Source of the DNA: an uncultured Bacteroidales bacterium
Lineage (GTDB): Bacteria; Bacteroidota; Bacteroidia; Bacteroidales; CAIXZF01
DNA: 64,000 bases
NCBI GenBank assembly: GCA_903923925.1
Contig: CAIXZF010000052.1
Coordinates: 1-64,000 of the forward strand
Reading direction: 5' to 3'
Part shown: in pieces, positions 54,701-61,114 of the stretch
How the letters are laid out: every line of letters starts with the position of its first letter
How positions within the stretch are numbered: the first letter of the stretch is position 1
Position numbers and translations under genes: made by a program
Notes under the pieces: model-generated
Databases searched by the model: none
What the model saw: the letters and a program-made list of their open reading frames with translations, nothing else
Told to the model about the DNA's origin: nothing

Positions 54701-55444
54701 TCAGGTATTGCAAATCCGTCAGCTACGAATCTGAGTTCAGCATTTTACAGGGAAAGTTCCGCTACACTAATTCTGAACAATAACATCCTCTTTAACTCTA
54801 AATCAAGTACTTTGGGAGCAAAACATTACGCTGTTTACAGTACAACAACAAGCGGACTAACTTCTAATTACAATGATTTATACAGTATCTCACCAAACCT
54901 GGTAAATTGGGCGGGAAGTGTATACACTAATCTGACAAACTGGAAATCAGCTACTGCAAAAGACTTGAGCAGTATCAGTATTACACCTGTATTCAATTCA
55001 GCCACTGACCTGCATCTTACTCCTGCAAATTCAGGCATCGATAATAAAGGCACACCTCTAAGTGGCATTGTATACGACTTTGATGCAGCTCCACGCAGCA
55101 GCCTGACACCTGATATCGGAGCTGACGAATTTGTGAGTGCACCGGCATTTTCAGCTTTTGAAGAAACTGAAGTATCCATTGCGGAACCAGCATTAAAGAT
55201 TTATCCAAACCCTGTGTCAACAAACGCTATGCTAGTTGTTTCTGTGGGCGAAGAAAGTAAGGTCAATTTGAATATATACAACATTATTGGCGAGCTGGTG
55301 CTAAATCTCGATGAACAGATAGTACAGAAAGGCGACAATAACATTGAGTTGAATGCTTCAATGCTAAGGCCAGGACTATATATCTGCACAATGCTTGTAA
55401 ACAAAGAGAAATCAATCAAGAAACTGATTGAGGTTATCCGCTAA
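48773..55444 (+). CDS. Giant secreted reprolysin-like metalloprotease, multidomain, T9SS
   Basis: A 2223-residue secreted protein. A signal peptide (about 1-25) and a propeptide-like region precede a zinc metalloprotease domain (about 210-430). The zinc motif HEMGHQFGGNH (His348, His352, His358) and the Met-turn in IMAYAGICG near 386 mark the reprolysin/metzincin fold. Then follow Ig/fibronectin-like beta domains, a LamG/concanavalin domain (about 793-980, FDGINDYLLG), more beta domains, a second concanavalin-like unit (about 1225-1420, ENFDNYSAGDICGQNW), a parallel beta-helix (about 1530-2060) and a type A T9SS domain (IYPNPVSTNAMLVV to the end). Such proteins degrade or bind polymers outside the cell. 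A terminator follows at 55510, and an inverted repeat lies just before the start. Confidence 0.9.
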   Translation: MKHKFQIFIFITFSVIALLGQQTFSQQIPDKSFSDISESRIPATGKRYTIPEHYRTLKLNKLSIDKILNNAPDETPMAVKTSPALFAMPMPDGSISNFRIVKTQMMESGLALQYPEITTYGGQGIDDPTATLKLDMTPHGFHAMVISSKGSYFLDPYSDGITDYYFCYDKKDLKRSKEFICGVDDVLTSDEIHKLLPDGQIASKSSGTQLRTYRLALAATGEYTAFQGGTVALALAAMVTTMNRVNGVYESEVAVRLILVANNNLIVYTDAATDPYSNFNGGTMLGQNQSNLTTVIGSANYDMGHVFSTGGGGIAGLGVICSNTAKARGVTGLPSPVGDAFDIDYVAHEMGHQFGGNHTFNSVTSSCGGNRAAAAAFEPGSGITIMAYAGICGSDNLAPHSIAYFSTKSFDEIVNYTTSGTGNTCPVRINTGNAIPVVSSMGSNISIPVSTPFILTGAATDADNDPLTYSWEEFDLGSAGAWNVQSTTAPMFRPFSPDISGSRTFPKLTDIINNTITVGELLPSNARTLKFRLTVRDNKPGGAGVSHPDTTLNINVVNNGGPFTVTAPNTADTWASGSTQTVSWNVNGTNLAPINCANVKISLSTDGGSTFPTVILASTPNDGSENITVPFVATTQARIKVEAADNIFFDMSNVNFTITFTLLSAITTSTTLPVSICTGSNLNVDFTANGVANAGNFFSVQLSNASGSFASPVVIGTMVSQNTGSIACTIPANTAVGNGYRIRVIGSNPAINGSDNGGNISVNQMAQPFIIASGPAEICSGQQLQLFTNASGNSIRFDGINDYLLGPNDVIPVTGDYTVSVWAKQANPHPGQFSQIIAQGRNFYIGSSNTGTIRVGDSWANTGIPFPTDGQWHFYTVVRTTTNTFLYLDGSLAATKGSAIPPPDGLGNTFPHTLMIGTQWMPIEYFDGYIDDVQIWNAARTASQILIDKYAQYNASTPGLVAYYPFNEGTGATTFNAINNGTPLSFTNGPVWQLPSNSPIGGNAYATYQWSSGSTAPSATINSEGTYTVTITDNKGCSGIASQAVIVHPIPTAIVTPSAQQVCTAAAMVPIVLSSNVSGTTFTWTKVYGSATGLALSGSGDITGTPTIVQTSAQLVLYDIVPRYINNILTCTGPTERAAIIVNPLPGITPPANQAVCNNSLITPNGFNGPVTGTGFSWSNNNTSIGLAASGVGNIGSFTGTNPTNSDVSATITVTPLLPASQAMENFDNYSAGDICGQNWRWSHWGAQGCGSVVNNIAYSGSNSLLISGPAVYGSTSVDNLYYLGNQTTGEWDLSFKMYVPAGKTANYNMQHWYFTQWGQQVYFASNGTGVLSGVAGATVPFTYPQGQWFEVKQLINQNTDQTSLSINGVSVASWRFSNMWENVIASNVIGGLDFFAQTNLTPSIEPNIAASGLFYIDDISLTSLSPVTQFSCPGNPATFNITVHPTPEVSFSNALPAQALCGDAILLSGGLPAGGTYSGPGVNANLFDPSVVGPGVHPLTYTYASSFGCINSTTNTILVNTPLSYVYNVGIGGDFPDLTGTNGLFAFLNANRRCGNVTAYILNDLNESGLNGLNESVEVLPGGFTIVILPSDNTTKLISGNVSQALIRLNGIDRISIDGGIFWPNKALKFRNSNTNAPTLLISSGVSSANISGCEFEGSNTNANSGVIALESSIAANSGINFTRNIIGNIDEINVPSNLFISTGSGAFLNSNVTFNTNEFRNYNSNGISVSGAGNGNSWNIQNNSFYSTIVIGGNQAAINFIPGSLSTGNEIKTNYIGGSTYQVFGTPMTNSGSGFFKGISCNSANTIVSGNTISNIKLTNIGMPVFSGIEILGGAAVVGQGNIIGSISAPYAISIHGAGTFEGIKSLAASNVIIVGNKIANINFTSNSGSPNAICLYLKQGKVDENLVFNIGAQYSNVSPFIIGVKNESAGIPNSITNNMIALKGGNSANPRLYGIYDKSSGNAGTISCNTVSISGIANPSATNLSSAFYRESSATLILNNNILFNSKSSTLGAKHYAVYSTTTSGLTSNYNDLYSISPNLVNWAGSVYTNLTNWKSATAKDLSSISITPVFNSATDLHLTPANSGIDNKGTPLSGIVYDFDAAPRSSLTPDIGADEFVSAPAFSAFEETEVSIAEPALKIYPNPVSTNAMLVVSVGEESKVNLNIYNIIGELVLNLDEQIVQKGDNNIELNASMLRPGLYICTMLVNKEKSIKKLIEVIR

Positions 55445-55509
55445 CTGAATACTTAAATTGTAGTCACCGTGAAATCTATGCCTGCGATTTCGCAAAATCA
55501 ATAATTATA

Positions 55510-55552
55510 AAAAAGAAAGCGGCCTCCATATGACAGAGGTCGCTTTCTTTTT
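55510..55552 (+). terminator. Terminator of the giant protease gene
   Basis: A 17-base stem (AAAAAGAAAGCGGCCTC with its complement, one wobble) and a nine-base loop end in a T run about 65 bases after the stop. Confidence 0.85.
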
Positions 55553-55677
55553 AGTATATTGTTGCAAAAATAACAGGGACTTCCAGACTGCACATTATTT
55601 GCAAATGGAATACTTTGAATTTTGGCAAGTTAATATCAGCATGCCTTCGGTTTATAATTAATTTAAACAATATAATA

Positions 55678-56295
55678 ATGACAAATCATTTCGACCAGGT
55701 GGCACAAACCTGGGATAATAACCCTATCCATTGGGAAAGGACTCATGCAATAGCAGCAGAGATGCTGAAACTGATTGCTCTCAAAAAAGACATGAATGCA
55801 ATGGAATTTGGCTCAGGCACCGGCCTGCTGAGCTTTGCACTGAAAGAGCAATTTGCCGGAATTACGCTCATGGATAGCTCAATTGAGATGAATAATCAGG
55901 CAAAAGTTAAAATAGCTGCTACTGAAACTACTCACTTTACTCCACTGCACTTTGATCTTGAAAAGAATGATTTTACCCTTGAAACGTTTGATATCATCTT
56001 TACACAAATGGCAATGCACCACGTAAAAGACGTTCCTGCCATGATAAATAAGTTTTATGGTCTTTTGAATCCTGATGGATTTATTGCCATTGCCGATCTG
56101 TATACCGAAGATGGTTCATTCCACGACAGCAATTTTGATGGACATTATGGTTTTGATCCTGATTTAATGAAAAACGCCTTACTAAATGCCGGCTTTACTG
56201 ATCCTGTTCTAGTACCCTGCTTTGAGATTAAAAGATCTGATTCCAATAATACAGAGAAAGTTTTTCCAGTCTTCCTGGCTATAGCAAAAAAATAA
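55678..56295 (+). CDS. Class I SAM-dependent methyltransferase
   Basis: A 205-residue methyltransferase with motif I MEFGSGTGLLSFALKEQF near residue 41. An acidic ribose-binding residue follows in LMDSSIEMNNQAK, then motif IV-like DIIFTQMAMHHVKDVP. The fold is the common Rossmann type used on small molecules or proteins. The ATG at 55678 begins TNHFDQVAQTWDNNPIHWE, the usual N-terminal pattern of this subgroup; an in-frame TTG 21 codons upstream would add a low-complexity stretch. It is followed 78 bases later by the NifX-like gene. No substrate can be named. The spacing suggests, but does not prove, a shared transcript. Confidence 0.88.
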   Translation: MTNHFDQVAQTWDNNPIHWERTHAIAAEMLKLIALKKDMNAMEFGSGTGLLSFALKEQFAGITLMDSSIEMNNQAKVKIAATETTHFTPLHFDLEKNDFTLETFDIIFTQMAMHHVKDVPAMINKFYGLLNPDGFIAIADLYTEDGSFHDSNFDGHYGFDPDLMKNALLNAGFTDPVLVPCFEIKRSDSNNTEKVFPVFLAIAKK

Positions 56296-56373
56296 ATTGA
56301 ATAAATAAAATATACATTTCTTAAACTAAATTACTAACTTACAACATATTACAAACTATTTAAGAACTAAAAA

Positions 56374-56760
56374 ATGAGAATAGCAATTCCAATAACAAGG
56401 AGTAATGAAGTTGATGACCATTTTGGTCATTGTGAATATTACAGAATCTTTGATGTGTCAGAAAACAAGGATGTAAAAGAATTGGTAACTATAAAATCAG
56501 AACAGGGATGTGGCTGTAAATCGAATATTGCTGGTGTTCTGGCGGGTAATGGCGTCACTATTATGCTTGCAGGAGGTATTGGAGGTGGTGCTATTAATGT
56601 ACTTAATTATGCTGGGATAGAAGTTGTAAGAGGCTGCTCTGGAAATGCAATGGACGTTGTTAATCAATATGTTACGGGATCAATTACAGACAGTGGCGAA
56701 AGTTGTGCTGCACATGACCACCATCAGCATGAAGCTGGTGGCCATGTTTGTAATCATTAG
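56374..56760 (+). CDS. NifX/NifB-like dinitrogenase iron-molybdenum cofactor-binding family protein
   Basis: A 128-residue protein of the FeMo-cofactor-binding (NifX/NafY/DUF NifB-C) family. The fold is visible in MRIAIPITRSNEVDDHFGHCEYYRIFDV and the core AGVLAGNGVTIMLAGGIGGGAINVLNYAGIEVVRGCSG. A Cys motif EQGCGCKSN and a C-terminal His/Cys-rich tail (CAAHDHHQHEAGGHVCNH) are notable. Many members occur in non-nitrogen-fixing anaerobes and are thought to handle metal or Fe-S clusters. No nif genes are in view, so a role in metal or cluster transfer is inferred. It precedes an exported Ca-motif peptide by 86 bases. Confidence 0.9.
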   Translation: MRIAIPITRSNEVDDHFGHCEYYRIFDVSENKDVKELVTIKSEQGCGCKSNIAGVLAGNGVTIMLAGGIGGGAINVLNYAGIEVVRGCSGNAMDVVNQYVTGSITDSGESCAAHDHHQHEAGGHVCNH

Positions 56761-56846
56761 TACAATAATTCTGCATGCCAGGCGGAAGTTTTATCATTGT
56801 GAAGTGTCTTTTAATAGAGATCACTATTAACTTAAAATACTGAGCG

Positions 56847-57248
56847 ATGAAAACAAAATTGAAAACAATAATTATGATAGCCGCCGCTACAGTGGTAATT
56901 TCACTGGCTGCCCAGGCTCAAAATACTGACCCTTCCAAACCTGAAAAGGAAAATACACCAGCAGTTGATGTCAATAATTCGAGAACATTTGTCGATAAAA
57001 ACAATAACGGTAAATGCGATAACTATGAAGCCAGGCAAACAACTGGCAGCAGGAGTAACTTTGTTGATAAAGACGGGGATGGAATCTGCGATAACAAGCA
57101 AAACTCAGGAGCTAAATGTTCAAGCAGCAGCCCAAATGGGCGCTTTTGTAGTCAGAAAGGAAATGGCAATGGTAATTGCTGCGGAAGCAGAAAGGCTTAC
57201 AGGCATCGTTCAGGTGGAAATATGCAATGCAGAGGCAATGTAAAGTAA
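56847..57248 (+). CDS. Small exported protein with twin Ca-binding-like motifs
   Basis: A 133-residue protein with a signal peptide (about 1-24, MIAAATVVISLAAQA). Two close copies of an EF-hand/dockerin-like loop occur: FVDKNNNGKCDNYE and FVDKDGDGICDNKQ, spaced about 22 residues apart. The C-terminal third is rich in Gly, Ser, Asn and Cys (CSSSSPNGRFCSQKG, NGNCCGSRK) and basic residues, so it may bind metal or form disulfides. The translation continues normally and ends 28 bases before the ECF sigma gene. I know of no named family. The neighbourhood suggests a metal- or redox-linked role. Confidence 0.75.
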   Translation: MKTKLKTIIMIAAATVVISLAAQAQNTDPSKPEKENTPAVDVNNSRTFVDKNNNGKCDNYEARQTTGSRSNFVDKDGDGICDNKQNSGAKCSSSSPNGRFCSQKGNGNGNCCGSRKAYRHRSGGNMQCRGNVK

Positions 57249-57276
57249 TTAACAGATAATCAATTAATTAAGACTT

Positions 57277-57864
57277 ATGACAGACAAGGAACTGATTAGC
57301 GGAATTATCAATCGTGATAATGTGGCTATTCAGCACCTTGTTGTCAACTTCCATAAAAAAGTTATTAAAACGGCATACTATTTTGTACACGATATGCAAG
57401 ATGCAGAAGACCTCGCCCAGGACGTTTGTATTGAGATTCTTGAATCTGCAAAACATTTTAAAGGAATGTCTTCGTTAAATACATGGATTTACCGGATTAC
57501 TGTAAATAAGTCATTGAATTTTATCCGGAAAAACAAAAGAAAACAATTATTCAGCCAGATTGAGGCTGTTTTTATGAACAGAGATGGTTCCCATGCAGTT
57601 GAACGGCTTGAACCTAGCTATATTGATACAAAGTTTGATGATGGTGAACGTAAAGTTTTACTGGGAAAATCGATTAATACATTGCCTGAGAATCAAAGAA
57701 CTGCTTTTATTTTGAGCAAATATGATGAACTGCCTTACAAAGAAATTGCCGAAATAATGAACGTTAGCCTGGCTTCAGTTGAGCAGCTGCTGCACCGGGC
57801 TAAGATGAACCTGCAAAAGAAATTAATTGTTCATTATGCTGAGTATTCAACTAAAAAACAATAA
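57277..57864 (+). CDS. ECF-type RNA polymerase sigma factor
   Basis: A 195-residue sigma-70 family protein lacking regions 1 and 3, as in extracytoplasmic-function sigma factors. Region 2 runs through VIKTAYYFVHDMQDAEDLAQDVCIEIL with the usual AEDLAQDV core, then FKGMSSLNTWIYRITVNKSLNFIRK. Region 4 is in NTLPENQRTAFILSKYDELPYKEIAEIMNVSLASVEQLLHRAKMNL. The stop is two bases before the anti-sigma ATG, so the products are made in step. The trio with the next two genes suits a signal-responsive regulon, most likely metal or envelope stress. The target promoters are unknown. Confidence 0.95.
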   Translation: MTDKELISGIINRDNVAIQHLVVNFHKKVIKTAYYFVHDMQDAEDLAQDVCIEILESAKHFKGMSSLNTWIYRITVNKSLNFIRKNKRKQLFSQIEAVFMNRDGSHAVERLEPSYIDTKFDDGERKVLLGKSINTLPENQRTAFILSKYDELPYKEIAEIMNVSLASVEQLLHRAKMNLQKKLIVHYAEYSTKKQ

Positions 57865-57866
57865 GC

Positions 57867-58316
57867 ATGAACTGCACAAATTTCAGAAACAGCATTTTTT
57901 CCTGGTCCGAGAATGACTTTTCAGCTTTTTCGGCTGCGGAACTTGAAGCGCATTCAAAAGAATGTGCTGATTGTTCTTTTCTTTTGGAGGAGTTTCGCAA
58001 AACCATGGCAATCATTGAACAGGAAAAACGTATTGAACCCAATCCTTTCGCCGAAACCCGTTTACTGCAAAAACTTGAAAATTACAAAGAAGCTGAAAAT
58101 TGGTGGGATTTTCCTGTTCCGAAGCCTTTTCTTCGTCCGATATATCTGGGTCTGGGAATTACAGCAGCAATTTTACTGGGTGTAGTAATGGGCTTCGAAG
58201 AAGGTGGAATTTATTTGAATTTGACTTCTAAAATTACCAATATTGAATCTGTTCGATCGGAGTTAAATGTGCCTGACATTATGGGAGAAGATATAATTGA
58301 GTTCTCAAATCAATAA
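57867..58316 (+). CDS. Membrane anti-sigma factor with ZAS-type zinc motif
   Basis: A 149-residue protein. Its N-terminal cytoplasmic part has the His29-x3-Cys33-x2-Cys36 arrangement in EAHSKECADC, the zinc-binding anti-sigma (ZAS) motif, plus an N-terminal Cys3. One membrane segment (IYLGLGITAAILLGVVMGF, about 92-110) leads to a short periplasmic tail of about 40 residues. This is the usual layout of anti-ECF factors that hold the sigma until a signal arrives. It starts two bases after the sigma gene and ends 12 bases before the sensor gene. It probably binds the sigma at 57277-57864. Confidence 0.85.
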   Translation: MNCTNFRNSIFSWSENDFSAFSAAELEAHSKECADCSFLLEEFRKTMAIIEQEKRIEPNPFAETRLLQKLENYKEAENWWDFPVPKPFLRPIYLGLGITAAILLGVVMGFEEGGIYLNLTSKITNIESVRSELNVPDIMGEDIIEFSNQ

Positions 58317-58328
58317 ATATATAAGCAT

Positions 58329-58859
58329 ATGAACCTCTTTAAAAAATATCGTATATTACCATGGATTCTGGCTTTTGTAAGCATAGTAATCGTTTCGGCG
58401 GCAACATCCTACCTTATTTTTAATGCTGGTGTTCTTACAAAAGAGAGACCTATTGAGAGTGCTAAACCAGGAACTGTTCTGGAAACAGAATTATCGCTGA
58501 CACCTGATCAAAGTATTAAAGTTGAGCAGATTAACAACTCGTTTAAAGAAACAACTGAGACGGTTATTTCTGAAATTCAGGAAAAAAAAGTTGAACTACT
58601 CGATGAACTTTCAAAAGATCAAACAGATACAAATATAGTTTCAAAAATTGCCGACGAACTTTCCGCTGAACAAAAGCAACTACAGAAAGCTAATATAAAT
58701 CAGTTCCTGGAATTGAAGAAGGTATGCAACACTGAGCAAACCAAGAAATTATCCCAAATATACTCTGAACTTTACGGATGTAGCGGTAAAGGAAAGGGAC
58801 AAGGACAAGGAATGGGCCACAGGCATCGTTGGGGACAGCAGAGGAATAATAATCAATAA
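58329..58859 (+). CDS. Periplasmic sensor/heavy-metal resistance (CnrX/CpxP-like) protein
   Basis: A 176-residue protein with an N-terminal membrane anchor (about 8-30, ILPWILAFVSIVIVSAATSYLIF) and a periplasmic helical domain. It contains ELSLTPDQSIKVEQINNSFKE and QKKVELLDELSKDQT-like amphipathic helices typical of CnrX, ZraP and CpxP relatives. A late Cys (KKVCNTEQ), a YGCSG motif and a C-terminal Gly/Gln/His-rich tail (GMGHRHRWGQQRNNNQ) could bind metal. It starts 12 bases after the anti-sigma gene. In the CnrYXH model the sensor and anti-sigma jointly restrain the sigma until metal binds. The comparison is by architecture and position only; no metal is known. Confidence 0.8.
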   Translation: MNLFKKYRILPWILAFVSIVIVSAATSYLIFNAGVLTKERPIESAKPGTVLETELSLTPDQSIKVEQINNSFKETTETVISEIQEKKVELLDELSKDQTDTNIVSKIADELSAEQKQLQKANINQFLELKKVCNTEQTKKLSQIYSELYGCSGKGKGQGQGMGHRHRWGQQRNNNQ

Positions 58860-58959
58860 AAGTTAAATTGCCAACCACTTTCCGGCAAGTGAAATCTAGT
58901 GTTCGGTGGGGACATTATACTTAAAGCTTTCGAAGAAAGGTAATCAGAATCTTTCAGCA

Positions 58960-59257
58960 AGGCAGGTTCACCATGAACTGCCGATTTATCTTTAGGATTT
59001 CCACCAAAACCTATAGCTATTTTACCATGACCCTGTTGAACAAGTTGATCGACTCTGCTCCTTATGTCAAGAGACATTTCTGGTTTTGCACAAATTGATA
59101 AAGTATTTTCTATGCCTTTATGGGATACTTTTTCAGCACCGAAAGCGAGGACCAGGTAATCATAATTAAGTTCCTGATTAGCCAGAAGAACTTTATTCTC
59201 AGTTGCATTGATGCCAATAACTTTTTCAATAACTACCGGTTGTGCATGAAACCGGTA
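58960..59257 (-). pseudogene. Remnant of an NAD(P)/FAD-dependent oxidoreductase
   Basis: On the minus strand one frame is open from a TAG at 59258-59260 and reads HAQPVVIEKVIGINATENK, then NYDYLVLAFGAEK, KPEMSLDIRSRVDQL and GKIAIGFGGNPKDKSAV. This is the middle of a sulfide:quinone-reductase/NDH-2-like flavoprotein, with the typical YDYLVLAxG strand and the following helix and second nucleotide-binding segment. After GEPA the sequence no longer resembles the family. The region upstream continues only in another frame, perhaps after a +1 shift, up to about 59340. The start and both nucleotide-binding ends are missing, so this is a decayed fragment. It once may have belonged to the neighbouring redox/metal cluster. 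Confidence 0.7.
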
Positions 59258-59376
59258 CTATCCGGAAACCAGATCCCCGAAAAATTGTGCGTACTTGTGC
59301 AGCATCATTTTCCATTCCATAGCAATATGCTGAACCTATTCTTTTAAAGTTCATCAGGGCCAACAGCAAATTACGC

Positions 59377-59413
59377 AAAATAGGGCGTCTCCTATAAGAA
59401 AACGCCCCATTTT
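59377..59413 (-). terminator. Terminator of the ABAB-repeat protein gene
   Basis: Arms AAAATAGGGCGT and ACGCCCCATTTT pair with one wobble and enclose a 13-base loop. It lies about 20 bases after the stop at 59432. The following T run is short. Confidence 0.65.
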
Positions 59414-59431
59414 ACAATTCTGGTTTACTGA

Positions 59432-60940
59432 CTATTGTTTAAGTATTTTCCGAGTTGTTGTAGTTCCCTCATTATCAATTCTAACATAATAAATACCTTG
59501 AGTCAGGTCATTAATGTTTAACTGAAACTGATTAGTTTGTGTATTTGAATTTAAAACAATTTGTCCAAGACTGTTAAACACCATAATGTGCCCAATTGCA
59601 CTGTTGGAAGCTATTGTTAAATAATCAATTGCCGGGTTAGGATAAATTGTTAGTTCTGAATTGCTTAGCTCTTCATTTGCAATTGCAGATTTTGCTCCTG
59701 AAAGTATAATGGAGAAGGTCAGATCGCTGATATCGAAAATAGAAGGATTTGATACACTTACTATTTTAACAGCATAATCTGTCCCAGCTAAAACACAGCT
59801 TGGTATCATCCAGTCGAAACTTCCACTGTTTGCAGCTGAAGAAGCAATCAGACACCTCTGAACACCATTCTTCAACAGAAGAATGCGAACATTTCCAACA
59901 ATATCGCTTGTCCATGTAATTGTATTTGTTGTGCCTACTGTATATGTTTCACCACCATTTGGTGAAACTACAGCTAGTGTAGAGCCACTGCCTCCAGTGA
60001 TTGAGAAGGTTGAATCAGAAATATCTGAGATTGTAGTATTGATACAGCTGGAAATTTTTACAGAATAATCTGTACCATTAATAATAGTAGCAGGAAGAGT
60101 CCAGCTGTAGCTGCCCGTATTTGGCAAGAAACCAGCAATTACAGAATATTGTATTCCATTTTTCAACAGAACTATCCTTAAATTACCTGTAACATCACTG
60201 TTCCATGTAATCAGATTGGTTGTGCCAGCTGTCCATATTTCACCGCCATTGGGTGAAGTAAGAGTAACCATAGTGCCACCACCAGCAATGATTGAGAAAG
60301 TAGCATTACTTAAATCGGAAATAGTTGGATTTGAAATACTAATAACTTTGACCGTATAATCAGTTCCAGCAAGCATGCCAGCAGGGATTAACCAGGCAAA
60401 ACTACCTGTATTCGGAGCTGCTGAAGCAATGAGAGCTTTCTGAATACCATTCTTCATAAGCAAGATTCGAACATTTCCAATAACATCACTGGTCCAGGTG
60501 ATCGTATTCGTTGTTCCGGCTGTATAAGTTTCGCCACCGTTTGGTGAAACTACTGCCAGCGTAGAACCGCTACCACCGCTTATAGTGAAGTTAGCATCAC
60601 TTTCATCCGTAATTGTAGTATTGATACAGCTATATATTTTTACTGAATAATTGGTACCATTAATAATAGCAGCAGGTATTATCCAGTTAAAGCTTCCTGT
60701 ATTGGTAACAAAAGCAGCAATTACTGAATATTGTACCCCATTTTTTAATAAAACTATTTTTAATTTGGTTGTTACATCACTGGTCCAGGTGATTGTGTTA
60801 GTGGTTCCGGCTGTCCATAGTTCACCTCCATTAGGTGAAGTAACAGAAACTGTAGCTGCCTGAACAGAATTAAACCCTGACATAACAAACATTAGTAAAA
60901 ATACTGTCAGAAAGATCTTTACGTGAGAAATTGTTTTCAT
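59432..60940 (-). CDS. Secreted four-repeat (ABAB) beta-sandwich protein with T9SS domain
   Basis: A 502-residue secreted protein. The signal peptide (about 1-28, ending NSVQAA) is followed by four beta-sandwich repeats of about 97 residues. Each begins TSPNGGE or VSPNGGE and ends in a form of ISDxSxxTFSI, resembling the Ser/Thr-anchored (Kre9/Knh1-like) domain group. Repeats 1 and 3 share VLLKNG(V/I)QYSVIA and SCINTTI, and repeats 2 and 4 share STLAVVSPNGGETYT and ASxAxN(T/S)GSF, giving ABAB order. A type A T9SS domain (LTIYPNPAIDYLTIA to the end) closes the protein. It is likely a surface adhesin or polymer binder. It is monocistronic, with a terminator at 59377. Confidence 0.88.
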   Translation of the reverse strand: MKTISHVKIFLTVFLLMFVMSGFNSVQAATVSVTSPNGGELWTAGTTNTITWTSDVTTKLKIVLLKNGVQYSVIAAFVTNTGSFNWIIPAAIINGTNYSVKIYSCINTTITDESDANFTISGGSGSTLAVVSPNGGETYTAGTTNTITWTSDVIGNVRILLMKNGIQKALIASAAPNTGSFAWLIPAGMLAGTDYTVKVISISNPTISDLSNATFSIIAGGGTMVTLTSPNGGEIWTAGTTNLITWNSDVTGNLRIVLLKNGIQYSVIAGFLPNTGSYSWTLPATIINGTDYSVKISSCINTTISDISDSTFSITGGSGSTLAVVSPNGGETYTVGTTNTITWTSDIVGNVRILLLKNGVQRCLIASSAANSGSFDWMIPSCVLAGTDYAVKIVSVSNPSIFDISDLTFSIILSGAKSAIANEELSNSELTIYPNPAIDYLTIASNSAIGHIMVFNSLGQIVLNSNTQTNQFQLNINDLTQGIYYVRIDNEGTTTTRKILKQ

Positions 60941-61032
60941 AGTGTTTAGAATTTGAGTTAGAAAAGAAAAAGAAAAAAATTGTGTAAACCTTTTTTTAAA
61001 CTTGAACTTAAAGAGAATGCATTCCTCGAAAC

Positions 61033-61040
61033 CAAAAGTA
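61033..61040 (-). promoter_or_regulatory. Candidate -7 box of the ABAB-repeat protein gene
   Basis: On the minus strand TACTTTTG matches TAnnTTTG about 93 bases before the ATG at 60940. No TTTG lies at the usual -33 spacing. The 5' leader contains a long A/G-rich run on the plus strand. Confidence 0.35.
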
Positions 61041-61114
61041 AATGAAACCTAATATGTAGCTGTTATGATATTTTATTAAAAGTGTATAAGATTTAATGTT
61101 TAAAAAATATATTT

